This document shows, in pieces, positions 48,380-61,000 of a DNA stretch of 64,000 nt. Under the pieces are notes generated by a model. It searched no databases. It was not told the origin of the DNA and worked only from the letters and a program-made list of their open reading frames with translations. Each line of letters begins with the position of its first letter. The stretch's first letter is position 1. Source of the DNA: Phanerochaete sordida (lineage: Eukaryota; Basidiomycota; Agaricomycetes; Polyporales; Phanerochaetaceae); the NCBI GenBank assembly GCA_019973155.2, contig BPQB01000023.1, forward strand, positions 62,001-126,000. Direction: 5' to 3'. The position numbers were made by a program, and so were the translations under genes.

Positions 48380-49220
48380 CTAGATCCCACCTTGCGGCTT
48401 CCCAGTCTCATTCTTCGTCGCCACCGCCCCGCCCACTACGCCCCAACCCTGCCCGACGGCCCCCTCGCCCATCATCGGCTGCACACCCCCATCTAGCGCA
48501 CAACACGCAACATCGAGGACTCTGCTCGCACCAGTGTGCACGCCGACGCGCGCGAGTTCCAGCGCGCGCGACATCGCGGGGCTGACGACGAAGCACGGCC
48601 CGAAGCGCACGCGCTCCTGGAATGCAGCCACGGCGTCAGCGCGTCATACACCGCTACGCAAGCACGGCGCGCACCAGCGTCGTCCAGCACGCGACCGCGC
48701 GCTCGAGCGCGCCCACCGCGTCGTCCGCGCGCGTGCCGCGCGCCCACGGGAAGAGCCCGAACGCGCGCATGACGCGCGTCATGTCGACGGCGCAGAGCTC
48801 GCGCGGGCGTAGGTGCGCGAGCGCCGCCGCGAGGTGCGCCGCGCCGAGGTTCGACGCGCGGTCGACGGAGAGGTACAGCCGCGCGACGCGTGGAGTGTGC
48901 TTTGTTATTATGGCGAGGCCCGCGCCGCAGTCGCCCTCGATGCACAGGCTCGTGACCGCGGCGCCGAGGCTGGGGTCCGCGGCGAGCAGCGCGGCGACGG
49001 CTGTGGCGTGGGACGCGTCGCTGAGCTTGAGCGAGGCGTAGAGGAGGGGCGCGCCGATGCGGAGCCACTGCTTCGAGACGAGGAGCAGGCCGGCGGTGCG
49101 CGAGGTGCGGTCGGGGTGATCTGCGAGCGTTGGGAAGCGGAAGAACTCGGTGGGTGAGATGGTGAGGCATAGCGAGAGGATTTCGCGGATGAGCTCTTCG
49201 GGGAGGTCTGATGTCGACAT
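48380..49220 (-). CDS. F-box-like protein (short type) 4
   Basis: The exons (minus) are 48675-49220 and 48380-48616, giving 260 residues. MSTSDLPEELIREILSLCL starts the F-box-like region. LLLVSKQWLRIGAPLLYASLKLSD and LFPWARGTRADDAVGALE match the gene at 15130-15880 closely, more than 33 kb away. The intron falls after TTL as in the relatives. The second exon ends GGAVATKNETGKPQGGI. Exon 1 is Ala-rich and strongly GC-biased compared with its relative. An SCF adaptor role is inferred from the family. Confidence 0.8.
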
Positions 49221-50198
49221 CGTGCGCAGGGCGGGGAGGGGGCTAGAGGGGCGCAAGGCGCACAGAGGGCCTGTCTTTATAACGGGCATCGTCCCGCCGC
49301 TATTCGCGACCGAGGATTACGCATGCCATACGTGTCCGGCGAGCCCCTGCGTCTGAGGTGTGATCACCAATCCGAACCCTGTGCTGAGGTGCACGGGCAT
49401 GCATTCCGAATTACCAAGTCTGCAGATCAAGTAGGGAGATTGAACTCAAGTCTCCTGCAGAAATGGCAGTCAGTTGGGACGACCCTTGCTGGACGTAAAG
49501 ATAACACTCGCTGCTCGATTTCTGCAGGCCGCTCTACAGCGCGAGGGTCGTCGACAACGGCAACTGCGCTGTCGGAGCGCACGCCAAGTGAAGGTGTAAA
49601 TGTAGCGACTCGGAGCGGAAGTGTCGCAGCGGCACTGGCCAGTGACAAAGCTGCGGCGAGCGCTGTACTGCGCTGTATCAGGGTTAGGTTTGCGCCACGT
49701 GCTCTGCGGCGTGGGAGGAGCGCCGACCCGCCCTCCCCAGGTTGTGTCCGTACCATGGTCCCTCTGCCCGTCGTCGACGCCATCGACGCTGAAGCTGTCA
49801 TTCATGCATCTGCCTCTGCTCATACACATTGTCCCTCGTTGATACCGGCGCTGGGGCTGTCTACGACGGTAGCTGTCGCTTCAGCATTCTCCAGGGTGTC
49901 CCAGGTTTCCAGGCTCGCCAGGCATCCCAGGCATCCCAGGCACTCCAGGTTACTCTTCCCCGACCAGGCATCCCAGGTCGTGCCGCCAGAACAAATGGCC
50001 GCCTTTCGCGATCCTATCCTTCGATATCTCTGTTGCCGACAAGAGTCAGGCCTTGGAGTGCCCCGGCTGCCTCGCATGCCTAGCTGAGCCTAGCTAGCCC
50101 AATTTGACCTCCAGTCCGGAACTCTGCAAATTTCTGGAGTCCAATCGTCTCTTGCTCCTGAACGCACAGCTTACGGCAGCCCGCGCCGCTCCAAGAGC
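49221..50198. other. Intergenic, 978 bases
   Basis: These are divergent promoters for the two flanking short F-box genes. A 254-codon open frame at 49323-50087 has no motif. A short tandem repeat occurs at 49891-49980. Confidence 0.45.
49891..49980. repeat. Short tandem repeat, CCAGGCATC-like unit
   Basis: About eight imperfect copies of a 9-10 base unit built on CCAGG(C/T)xxxC are visible, for example CCAGGCATCCCAGGCATCC. It lies within about 300 bases upstream of the F-box gene at 50199. It is probably a minisatellite and could vary between strains. Confidence 0.7.
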
Positions 50199-51079
50199 AT
50201 GGACAGCAGTTTCCCCGAAGAGCTCCTGCAGGAGGTCCTGCGACACGCGATAATCCGCCCTATGGACGACTTCAGCCAGCTTCCGCATCTGCGCTACTTG
50301 ACCAGACGCGTCCACGGACACGCGCCGGGCTCCCGCCGTTCGTGCATTCTGGTCGTCTGCCGGCGATGGTACCGCGTCGCCCTCCCGCTACTCTACACGC
50401 GCGTCCGCCTGGCCGAACCCGAACACACCAAGGCGGTCGCACGCGTCGTTCAGCACCGGCCCGAGCTCGGCGGAGCCATCCGCCACCTCCGGCTCGACGG
50501 CGGGCACGGCAAGGAGCTGTACGCGCTGCTGAAACTCGCGCCGAACGTGGAGTCGCTGTACCTGAGCCTGGACGCGACGTCGAAGGACTCGGTCGCTGGT
50601 TTCCGGAGGGCCGTGAAGGAGGGTGTCTTGAGAGCGAGGGTGTTGTACTACACGGACGCTTCCTCCGGCAGCGAGAGGAACAAAGTCCTGACTGAGCTTC
50701 TCGCCATCGCCCAGACACATATCGCGCAATCAAAATCCTTGGTGCGTAGTGTCTTGATCCTGTGCGACCTCCTCGCAGACCGAGTGTTCAGACGCATGTC
50801 ATCCTCAACTCTCACGAGAAAATTCGGCCGTCGTTGGCTGAAGCGCTCCAGAAGTCCCCGTCACTCACGGACGTGACTTTGTACGCAGACACTATCCTGG
50901 AAACCCTGAAGACCGGTCTGTTCCAGAAGATTGCGACGAACCCTAGCGTGCGGATAGTCCACTGCAGAGGACAGCGCGACAAGGCTAGGATAGAGAAGCA
51001 CATCGCCGAGCATGGTGTAGCGGAGCGCGTCTTAAATCTCATAGCGTTTGAGCACGACGAGGACGAGGTCACGCTGTGA
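50199..51079 (+). CDS. F-box-like protein (short type) 5
   Basis: The exons are 50199-50741 and 50792-51079, giving 276 residues. MDSSFPEELLQEVLRHAI is the F-box-like start. LVVCRRWYRVALPLLYTRVRLAEPEHTKAVARVV and GGAIRHLRLDGG match the short-type family. The intron after SKSL leads to THVILNSHEKIRPSLAEALQ. The second exon has regular hydrophobic spacing, then an acidic end (EHDEDEVTL). It is the most diverged short-type member here. An SCF ubiquitin-ligase adaptor role is inferred. Confidence 0.82.
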
Positions 51080-53458
51080 GCCTACATCTGAACGTACTGC
51101 GACAATCCTCTGACGGCGGTTTGACCACAGACGCGAGATGTGGGCGGAGGAGGAGCATTGTCATTTCAACTAAGGTCGAATCAGGCGTGTACGCGAAGTT
51201 CGTGCACCTCATAATGAACGTTTTCGCCTTTCAGTTGCAATTCTTGGGTCCCGGGGGAGGTGGGGGGCAATCTGGTATTCGTTGGGGACTGAGTCAAGAA
51301 CTCCTTGCCGAATCTGACGGTATATATTTGCTTTCATGGTGCTGACACACTCGCGCGCATGTACGCGCTTATCCCTTCGCCGCCGACCCCAGTATCCTGA
51401 CGTTCCGTGCAGAAGTTCGCATTACATGTCCACATGTTGGGCTTGCAGCGCACTTGGCGTCTCAAGGAAGCTGCGAGCCTGGGGCATTGCACGATCCCCA
51501 GACTGCTCATAATGGTGAGTAATGCTCCGGCTGTCACACCACCTCCTACGATCGACTCACTACATGTACAGACGCAGACGCATGTCAAAATTGACTCGTC
51601 TTCTACCTTTCTGCGACAGGCGAGGGGCGAGTAGGCGCTGATTCTTTGCGAACAAGGTCCTCCGTCCTTTGATCCTGTCGCAGATCCGCCACATCTCGGA
51701 GGTTCGCACAGTGCCCGTCGACACCACATCCGCCGCGTTCCAAATCTTCCGCCACAGACGCCCAGCGCTCTCACGTTGCGGTGCAGCTCTGGGGCGGCGG
51801 ATTACGTGCTTCGTGTTCCATGGGCTGTCGAGTTGAAGTTGTGCATAGGCTGATCGGGCTCGGTCGAGTCAAGCCTCTGCAAGCAACTCGCTCTTTGGTC
51901 ACACTGGGGCCGTGGTCCCTACGGAGGAATAGTAAGTGTGTCTAGCTCTGCTGTCGTCCCCGCTTGTCTCACTGGATCTGAAGATCACTTTCGCTTATTG
52001 AGGCTGCGTGCAGCCAGCCTTGGAGCGCCACCCGGCGACACATACGTAAAAATACCGACGCCACACACGCCGATGCCTGTGCAGAATAGGCGTATCGCAG
52101 TGGCAGAACCATATGGTGTCGCGGGTATAGGATCGCCGCCGCGTCTGCTGCGGTCTGTGCGTAAGGTCAGTATACTCCATGGACGGAGGCCCCAAGGAGC
52201 ATGTGAGTCTCCAAAAGCCTTGATAGAACCGTTCGTAACGCTTCGACTGACACATCACGCTCCATAGATACGCTGCTTCTTCTCTGCAAGCTGCCCGCAG
52301 AAGGTGATGCCGAGGAGTTCGTGGCAGCGTGGCGCCACAAATATTTGTCGCCAAGGACAACCTCAGCTTATTCCAAAGGGCCGTGGACATAAAGTGGATC
52401 TGCTGCTCTTCTCGCCGCAGACGAGATCGCGTTCTCGATGGGCTGGGGACACGGACAACGCTCGTGTGCAGTGCAACTATTCCAGACGGAGATGGCGGAC
52501 CGAACGCCCACGGACATGATACCTCGACTCGACCGGCCATCATTAAGCTTCGTAAGTGCGGTTGCTTCGTTTACTTCCGCGTTCGAGGTCGTTTCCAGGC
52601 GTATGGGAAGAAGGGTTGTTGTGGTAGGAAATATCTTTCACCCTTCGGGTGCGATCAGCGAGGCCGGTGCTTCTCAGGCCCCAGGGCAGCTCAGGCTCTT
52701 TATTGCACGCCTTTTGTGGCTGTTCGGATGGCGCAGAAGCATCCCAAGCTTAGTCTGAATTTATTACAGCTGAGGGAATGAGATCCTCGAGGGAACGGCG
52801 AAGTCGAGGAGCTGGAGTCAGTCCGAAAGCGGACTGCATCTAGCGCCAGATCACGTGTTCTGACGCGAGTCTTTATTTTCTTGTCCCCACGGGGCGCATA
52901 TTTCTTTCTTATTCTTCTTCACCGTCCTTCCCTCCGCCGTCGCTGCCGTCGTCTTCGAGCGCAACCTCGTCTTCGCCCCTCTTCACACTACTTGGCATCG
53001 TTTACGAGGGGTTTCTCTGCGGAGGTCGCTGCGGGACCGGGTAGCGCGAAAAGGTGTCTGTACTCTGTACTCTGCGTGTAGGTACGAGCACCATCCTGTC
53101 CACCAGCCCCAATCCAAGAGCCACAGCTTATTGTCGCACGGAAAAACAACAGCCTCGGCGGGCATCTCGAAAACCCCACCACCGGGCTTTTGGCATCTCA
53201 CTCGCGAGACCGCCGATCGGGACGCTCTGTACCTAGCCGGCGGTGCAGCACGGACCGCCTGTCCAAGCTCAGAGCTATAAAGACTAAACGCCCCCTTCGG
53301 TGAGACAACACTCTCCTCATCCCACTCGGCCGTCGTCGTTGACCATCTCGAAAATCTTCGCTACGCAAGATAGCAAAGCAGTACGTCCTTCCCAATTGGG
53401 CCATGCGCATACAGTCCTGACTATATGCGTCCACGTTGCAGCAGCACTTGCACTTAAC
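51080..53458. other. Gap of 2.4 kb without a supported gene
   Basis: Several open frames are scattered here (51407-51634, 51938-52267, 52329-52781). Some adjoin plausible splice signals, for example an acceptor near 52266 followed by TLLLLCKLPAEGDAEEFVAAW. I could not assemble a continuous protein or recognise a domain. A decayed or unrecognised gene at 52.2-52.8 kb is possible. Confidence 0.4.
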
Positions 53459-54604
53459 ATGGCCGCTATAACCGCACCTCCGCTACGCCATAGCGCCACC
53501 ATGCGAGATACACCGTTCAAGTCGACCGCACCCATCCCCATACCGAACCTCCGCAGGGTCACTGACCCGCCGCCGCGCTCGCCGACACGATGTTTCGACG
53601 CATCGAACGACTTCATCTTCGAGATGTCTCCCCATTCTGGCGCCGACACACCATTGACGCAGCATAGAGACCCTCCATCTGTTTTCCCCCACACTTCTAC
53701 GCACTACGCCCGGAAGCCTCTCGCCTTCAACACCCGCTTTGCGGCCGCCAAAAGCCCGCCTGTGGAGCGTCCCCCTTACTGGGAAGAACCCTTCCTCTAC
53801 TCGGTGCCACGTTTGCCCCCTCGCGCACCGCTGGGACACAGCCGGACACAGTCCGCGAAGGTCAATGGCTCTGACTCATTCGAAGAGCATGACTCGACGC
53901 AGGCCCAGTCTTCGTACCCTTCTTCATCCTCTCTGCGCTCGATCTCCCAACCACGAAGGACAAGACCCGATGTCCACGACCCTGAGGTTGCGAAAGCAGT
54001 CCAAGACTCTGTTCATGTGCTCACCGCCGCGTTCCAGCAGTCCTTCACCACCGCCACCTCCTTCACGCAATCCCTCGAGTCCCCGATATCCTCGCACGTC
54101 CAGTTCAAGGAGCCGTTATCGCCACCCGACTCCATGCGTGGTTGGGGACTGCCCCCACGATCTCGCCGCGCCTCGCCGTCACGACACAAGCGTACTCTGA
54201 CGAAATCGAGCGTCATCTCGGGCGTGCCGCGCACGAGGGCCGCAGAACCCGTTGTTTCATTCGCCCAGGCGGAACTCAAGCACTCTCCAAGCTCCGGCCT
54301 GGTCACGCGCGTCGTGAAAGTGAAGCGCACGACGCCGACAAATTCGCTTCGCGCGAAATCTCCGTACCCCGTCGCGCGCGGGCGTCGTGCGTCTACACTT
54401 CGTGGGCAGCCCGCGGTGCTCTCGGACGAAGACATCGCTAGCACGCTCGAGAAGGACCATGCCACTGGGGAGAAGTTCGGCCTCGACAAGTTCTTGCTGC
54501 ACCCGTTTCCCCGCGGGCGCGGCCTCGACGAGAACGTCAACGCTGAGGACGAAAACGTCGAGCGCGGCCGGACCCGCAGCCGCGTCAGAGGCCGCCGCGC
54601 GTAA
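53459..54604 (+). CDS. Unrecognised basic, largely disordered protein
   Basis: This is a single exon of 381 residues starting MAAITAPPLRHSATM; upstream in-frame sequence lacks an ATG. It is rich in Ser, Pro, Arg and Thr and has SP/TP sites, with short putative conserved patches: DPEVAKAVQDSVHVL (possible helix), FLLHPFPRGRG near the end, and VARGRRAS. The C-terminus is an Arg-rich tail (RGRTRSRVRGRRA), which could bind nucleic acid or act as a nuclear signal. There is no signal peptide or membrane segment. The long uninterrupted frame and codon use argue for a real gene. The function is unknown. Confidence 0.75.
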   Translation: MAAITAPPLRHSATMRDTPFKSTAPIPIPNLRRVTDPPPRSPTRCFDASNDFIFEMSPHSGADTPLTQHRDPPSVFPHTSTHYARKPLAFNTRFAAAKSPPVERPPYWEEPFLYSVPRLPPRAPLGHSRTQSAKVNGSDSFEEHDSTQAQSSYPSSSSLRSISQPRRTRPDVHDPEVAKAVQDSVHVLTAAFQQSFTTATSFTQSLESPISSHVQFKEPLSPPDSMRGWGLPPRSRRASPSRHKRTLTKSSVISGVPRTRAAEPVVSFAQAELKHSPSSGLVTRVVKVKRTTPTNSLRAKSPYPVARGRRASTLRGQPAVLSDEDIASTLEKDHATGEKFGLDKFLLHPFPRGRGLDENVNAEDENVERGRTRSRVRGRRA

Positions 54605-57600
54605 TTGCACTTCTTTCGACCGCACCTATGAATATTTATAACATATAGAGTGCGTTTTTCCTCGCTGCTTGATGGCTTCGTCACTGACTCCTGCGCAGAA
54701 ATATAGCCATCCTCCACGCATCTCTCCTCATTGATCACGCCACGGACTTCTGTCTCATCACATTCACATCGCATGGCCTGCAGCATCGTCTTCGTCTCGT
54801 TCACTGGATCCCGTGTTGGACGAACTCCGCCGCACCCATCAACCGTCACGCTTGTAGACGTCCTCATCGTTGCCTGTAGCTATTCTCACCCATCGCATCT
54901 CGTCTCGCTCATCGCATCATCTTCTGCATGTCTTCAATACCATTTGGGCCTCGTTTTCCGCTGTCGCATTCTTTTCTTATTCAAAAGCATGGTCCCAGAT
55001 ACCTGTCGCAATCCTTTGTCATCTTCGGTCGTTACCCCAATACTTGGAACCTTTGTCTCATTAACATCTGTCTTCGCTCGCATCTCGTACGATGATGATC
55101 ATTTTTCTTCCCGTGCGTCTTTGCACGTTGTGGCCATAGCTCCAGTCATTCATTTCATCTCCCAAACAACTCCATACAAACCCTCATCGGACATACGTTA
55201 TCGTCACACTAGTATCTACCTTATAGGAATAAAATTCAACGCTTCAATACATCATACATCAATACTGTCCTGTCCGCTTTGTGACCGTCGGTTGTCGACG
55301 TCTGCCAGTCGAGGCAAGACCTCGACGGAAGCTGAGCTCGTCGCGAACAATCAAAGCGAGGTGCGTCCGCTCATCTGTCAAATAGCCTGGTCGCGATGAG
55401 CACTGCGTAGATCTAACTAGGGTCGGATCGCTGCATTGGCAGGCCTGCCGAGCGGCTGACATGCGAGGACTCAACGCCTGCGACGACACGCCCTTGACGA
55501 GGAGCTCAGCACCATCATGGTGGCGTACTTGGGCGGGCCGCCGGCATGGCAAGGCTGGGAGCAGCGCTGCCAGCCGCCGAAGCCGCGAATGTTACCGCCG
55601 CAGCGGCGTGCGCGCCCCAGCGACGTCCTGGACGGTGGCAGACCCGCGAGCGAAACCGTAAAATAGCCTCGCGCTGTCAACGCGGTGCCCGCCGCCAGTG
55701 GCGCGTGCACAAGGCCTGCAGCCTGGACACCGTGCTGCCGCGAGGCGTGCGCCGCAGGCAAGGTTGGGGGGCTGCCGCGAGCGCGCGTGCGCGTTGAGGG
55801 CCCCGCGGGAGGCAGCCGTGCGCTGTGCCGAGCCACGTTCGTCGGGCTGCCGGCGACCGCAGCGGCGGCGCGCGGTGGCTATCTCGTCGTGGTGATAGCG
55901 TCCTGCGCCACAGACGCCACGAGGGGGCCGGCGTGAGGCCTGTCGCACGCGCGCGGTCAGCGGGCGAGCGAAAAACTTCGGGGGCGTGCGCACCCGTCGT
56001 GTGCGTGAACGCAAATGCGCCTCGGCGGAGGCTCGGGCGTGCGCTGCGCGAGGACCTGCGTAGCCCCTCGCGCTTGCGCCATCGCGAGCCCGAGCCGCGC
56101 TCCCCGGGGCGCATTGACTGCCCGTCAGGCGGGCTGGTTATCGGCGCAGCGGGCGTGCGCCACCGTGGGACGCCTGCTCGCCATACCGCGGACTCCTGTG
56201 CGTACGCCGAACGCGCTGTGAACTCAGTTTGCGTGGATCAAATGAACGGGCCTCAAGGCAGGACGAGTGCCACGAACAGGGTGCGAGGAGCACGTACGGC
56301 CGCAACTGCATAGCGTAAGCTCGGGGCTGATCCGCGAGGCTGTTGGACCTGGGATAAGGGCGATTAAGAGTAGAGTGAATGGGTGGACCGGGCTCGATAG
56401 CTCCAACAAGCGTACCGGAAAAAAATGATGAACTTGTTTCATTTGGATGACGACAAATCTAGCAAAAACTGCGGAGCAGAGCGGGAAGCCTGGAAAGCAA
56501 ATTAAGCCTCGTGTCTTGTGGTCTCAAGGACCTCTACTTTCGGGAGGAGGCCTGAGCGGAGTGAGACTTACTATCGGATCAGGTAAATTCAATTACCTGT
56601 CACAGGAAGCAACGAATGCTTGCTTGAGTCTGAATCCAGCTTCTTGACTCGCCAGGCGGGCATGTCGCCGAGCATTTGGCACAAATTGGGTACCACTTGT
56701 CCCCACGAGCTAGAACCTGCCGAAGAAACAAGATCAGCAGTGACCCTTGCATCATTGTCCGCGTTCGGACAAATTCGATACGATGAAAAGCCTCCACTGA
56801 GGCACAGATCTGACCCCTAGCTCGACGAGCCTGTACAGTGCAGAACGCTGAATGGGGTACTGACCTCCACTTTGAGCCAGCAGCGGCGCATCCAGGTACT
56901 GCGAGCGGTGTTCAGGCACGCCCATTCATTGTGCACCGTATCGCCGAGGGGGGCATCTGCCGGCGGATCAGCGCCTCAAGGCCTGCTGACACGACGACGG
57001 CCGCAGGGCGACGGACATGCGCGATTCGCTCCGTAACAGGTTACGTCTCTGCCCCACGGCCATCCATGTCGTCGTGGGCGTGACAGGCAGACAGCGGCAT
57101 CACAGATCCTGCAGCAGAGGAGCTGCGCGCTCGAACGATCTGCAGGGCTGTGTGAGTTGGACACGGCCACCCTCGCCGTCGTCAGGGTCCTCGGCTGAGG
57201 ATGTGCGGCGGAGGCACTTGCATCACAATTAATCACTCGTTCTTGGAAGTGGCGGAATGATCCCGTGGGCTCGTGGTGAATATTGCTGATAGTCCTTGGG
57301 TAGGTCCTGCCTGCGTGGAGTGGGCCGATTGTACGCGTGGTCGGGCCGTGCAAACTGTGATATGCACTGAAAAGAGGGGTGTGTGCGGTCCCTGACCGAC
57401 GTGGCGACACTGAGGAGAGTCGATAACGCGGAGAGATTTCGTGGAAAGAGGACGTAAGGGTCCGAGGACCGTATGCATAAAGTTGCAATAGAGGACTGTT
57501 TCCGAGCACTTACGAGAGCCTGGACGCATCAAATGGAGAGGAGTGTGCCTGGAGTGACCAACGTACCCACGAAGGATCGTCGCGAATTGACTGCAGAAGA

Positions 57601-58069
57601 CGGACGAAGACGATAGGCCGGCGTACGCACCCAGGCTGAGCCCTCCGCGGTTCTATCATGATGCGTACGTGGTTTCTGGTGCCTGTTCCACACGAATTTG
57701 CACCTGCAGGCGAGCTTCCGTCCGGAGTTACCGACCTTCGCAGGCTGTCGCAAGATAGAGTCGGTCTGCCTCCGACGAGAACTCAGCGGCGAGCGGGAAA
57801 GGGGTTTATCCGTCGTTTTATGTTTCCTGGGTTGCAAAGCACGAAAATAAATAAATAAAGCACAAACTCCGCTGATGCACCGGCTGGAAAAGGCAAGAAA
57901 ACAAACAAGGACCCACACGAGGTAAACACAGCCCCGAACAAGGCGGTCACGTGCGCGCGCATGTCCAACAACGCGACGACGAGCGTGGCCTTCCCAGCGG
58001 CCACCGCGGCGAGCTCCCCTCGCGCTGCACCCCTTCCTCCTCGACGAGACACCCCGACACGACACGGCC
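54605..58069. other. Gap of 3.5 kb without a supported gene
   Basis: The segment 54.6-55.4 kb is AT-richer and may be 3' untranslated sequence. The segment 55.5-56.3 kb is very GC-rich with frames open on both strands. The segment 57.2-58.07 kb is the promoter side of the Cdc11/Nud1-like gene. I recognise no domain in any frame. Confidence 0.4.
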
Positions 58070-61000
58070 ATGACCGCAAAACCCTCCTGGCAGACCGACG
58101 AGCTCGACGAGGAGTGGATCGATGAAGACAGCGAACAGGCCGACGAGCCGCTCCAGGCCTCCACCTCGCGCGACGCGCACACCACCTCCGACATCTCCTT
58201 CACCGAACCCCTCAAGTCAGTCATCGTGAGCGAAGACGGCAGCGGCGGGCGCCTCTCGCGCTCGTCCTCCAGTGCTGGCACGGTCGTCGTGCATTCCGAC
58301 GAAGAAGAGATACCCATCCTGCCCAAGACGCCCGGACGCGCGAAGAAACTCGCGACCAACGACCTCTTCAGCCCTCTGGCCCTCGAAAAGATGTTTGAAC
58401 CCCCTTCACCTCCCTCTGCTGCCCCACCTCTGCCGCTGCCGCCGCCACGCACGTCAGCACCTGCAGTACCGTCGCGTCTCTCGCAGATGTACATACCCGG
58501 GGAGACGGACTCTAGTGCGGATCTCGATGAAACAGCGGGCTCTCTACCGGGGGATACAGCTGGGCTTCCGCCGTCAGAGCAGTCCCAATCTGGAGAGGAG
58601 CAGCAGTACCTGTTCACATTCGCCGCACCGAGATCAGGCACGTCCCTTACACCGAGTCCCCTACTCAAAGCACAGGGTACACCTCTATATCCACAAACTC
58701 CTATGCCAAGCGCAAACGGCATGTCCCATGCACCGCTCACCGACCCGCGTTTGCGCCTATTCCAGTTTCAATACGATACGTTCACGCGCGAACACCTGTC
58801 CGCCATGGTCGATACGATAGCTGTCAACACACCCTCCGGCGGGGGCGGCATCTCGGCGTCAGAAGAGAGCACCCCTGCAAGCTCGGCCCAGGACGAGCGC
58901 AGCCTGTCACGTCTGCGGAGCGCGAAGCGGTTGAAGCTCAGTCCTGCGAGCGACTTTTCGCCACAGGGCGATGGTGCGGCGCACATCATCCGCCCCCAAA
59001 GCCGGAGAGATTACGTCGCAGAGTCGACGAATCTCATGGAGAAGATTAGGCAGGCGCGGGACTTTTCGACGATCTCGACCCAGGGTATCACCGCAACAGC
59101 GGGCGGCCAGAAGGATGCGTCGGGCGCAACACAGCACAACGCAGATCGTGCGTGTGATCTCACTCTATGTATGCTATTCACTCATGCTTCCCGCGCAGAT
59201 GATGCGCCGCTGCTCGCTGTGCCAAACTCTCGCATTCCAAGCGAAGGGTCGTCGGCTTGGACAGCTACATCGAGCCAACGCGCGGGGTACTCGTCCCTTG
59301 CGATACGAGAGCAGGCTGCCAGCCTCATGAATCAGATCAGGAGCGACGTAAAAAGTCACAAGCGGCTTTTTTCCGTCGATTCGGACGGGTCAATGATACG
59401 AAACGAGATGCCTGCGCTGGCCGCAGTACAGCAACCTTCAGATCAAGAGCATGTTACCGAGGGCGATACTGAGATCATTGCTCAGATCGGAATCGAGTCC
59501 GAACCCATTGGCCGACGACTTCCATCACTGCTTTCAACTATGGCGTCGAGCCAATCGACGGCACGTCCGACCCCACACGACGATACCGACCATCAGCTTG
59601 CGGAGAGAGTTGCGCGAGTCTCCTTGGATGGCGATAGAGCGTCGGTACCCAGTGGAGCGGACGTGCCTGCCAGCGCACCGCAGGCGAGCACGCTCGCCGC
59701 CGGTCACGAGGGCGCTGGGGAAGCGCGGCCGACGCTGCTTTCCCCGCTGGATGCCGCGGGCCCGGCGCACCCGGCCGGATCGCTGCGTGCGGGGCGCAAG
59801 GAGGACCTCGCACGGTTCGTGAGCTCGAGCACGGCGTCGGGGGGTACGCTGGGCTCGGGCAGCGCCGCGTCGTTCGTGAAGCACCAGGGCCCGCGGCACA
59901 TGACGCACATCTCGCCGAGCGACCTCCCGCCGCTGCCCGACCGCGTCGGGCGCATGGTCTTCGACCACCAGATCATGCGCTGGGTCAAGGCGACCGCGAG
60001 CACGGCGCGCATGGACGTCTCCGAGAGCGAGGACCCGTTCCGCGACTTCGAGAGCCTCCGCGACGACGACACGGCGACGGTGCCGCCGCCGCCGCACGAG
60101 GAGGACGAGCACGAGGTCGACATGTCGCTCGACGCGAGCCGCGCCGAGCCGGCGCAGGACTCCGGGCCCGAGGACGCAGAAGAGGCCGCGCTCACGTCGT
60201 TCTCGTTCGACGCGTCTGCGGCGCCTGCTTCCCAGACGCCGCCGGGCTCTGCGGACAGCTCACATGACGCGGGCGCCGACAGCGGCGACGGCGCCTCGCC
60301 CGAAACGTCCGGACGCCTGTCCGCGATTAACATTGCGGAAAACTCGTTCGACGCGCCGCACGCGGCGTCGCGGGAGCTGCAGCGCGAGCCCGCGCTCGCG
60401 GACACGCCGCCGCACCTGCTCGCGGCGCACGGTACGGACGCCGTAACGCCGCGGGCGGCGCCGGCGCCGACGCCGCTGCGCTCGGCCCTGAAGAGCGGGA
60501 GCGCGACGCCGGTGTCGACGGTGCGCGGCCGGCTCGCGACGCCCGCGCACCGGATTGGGCACCGCCGCTCGGTGAGCTTCTCGGACGGGAAGCACGAGGG
60601 CCCGATCGCGGGCCTCGGGCGCAACGTGCCGACGCCGGATCCCGACGCGAGTGCGCTCAGCGACGATAGTGCTGCGGAAGAGGGCGGCGAGGGTGAGATG
60701 CAGGCGAGCAGCGCGCTCGTGCCGAGTGCGCGTTCGAAGCGCATCGCGGAGATGCTCGACGGGCTCGAAGAGACATGTACGTGAGCTGAGAGTCCCGCTG
60801 AGCACGCTGCTGACGGTTTGGTGTGCAGCGTACGACGACGACAGCCCGTCAAGGGCGAACGCGGCGCCCAGCACCGCGGAGCTGCAGCCGCTCGGCTCGC
60901 GGCGCAGGGGCGGCGGCAGCGGGCGGCGGAGCGCGTCCCGAAGTGGCTCCCGACAGAACGCGACGTTCCTGACGGAGTGCTCGTTCGGCGTCGCGCACGA

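Noticed and set aside
49323..50087. 254-codon frame between short F-box genes
   Set aside because: It covers a tandem repeat, lacks an ATG-proximal motif, and lies in the divergent promoter space.
59704..60852. 382-codon minus-strand frame inside the Cdc11/Nud1-like gene
   Set aside because: The plus strand carries conserved family patches and in-phase introns; the antisense frame has only low-complexity Ser/Ala.
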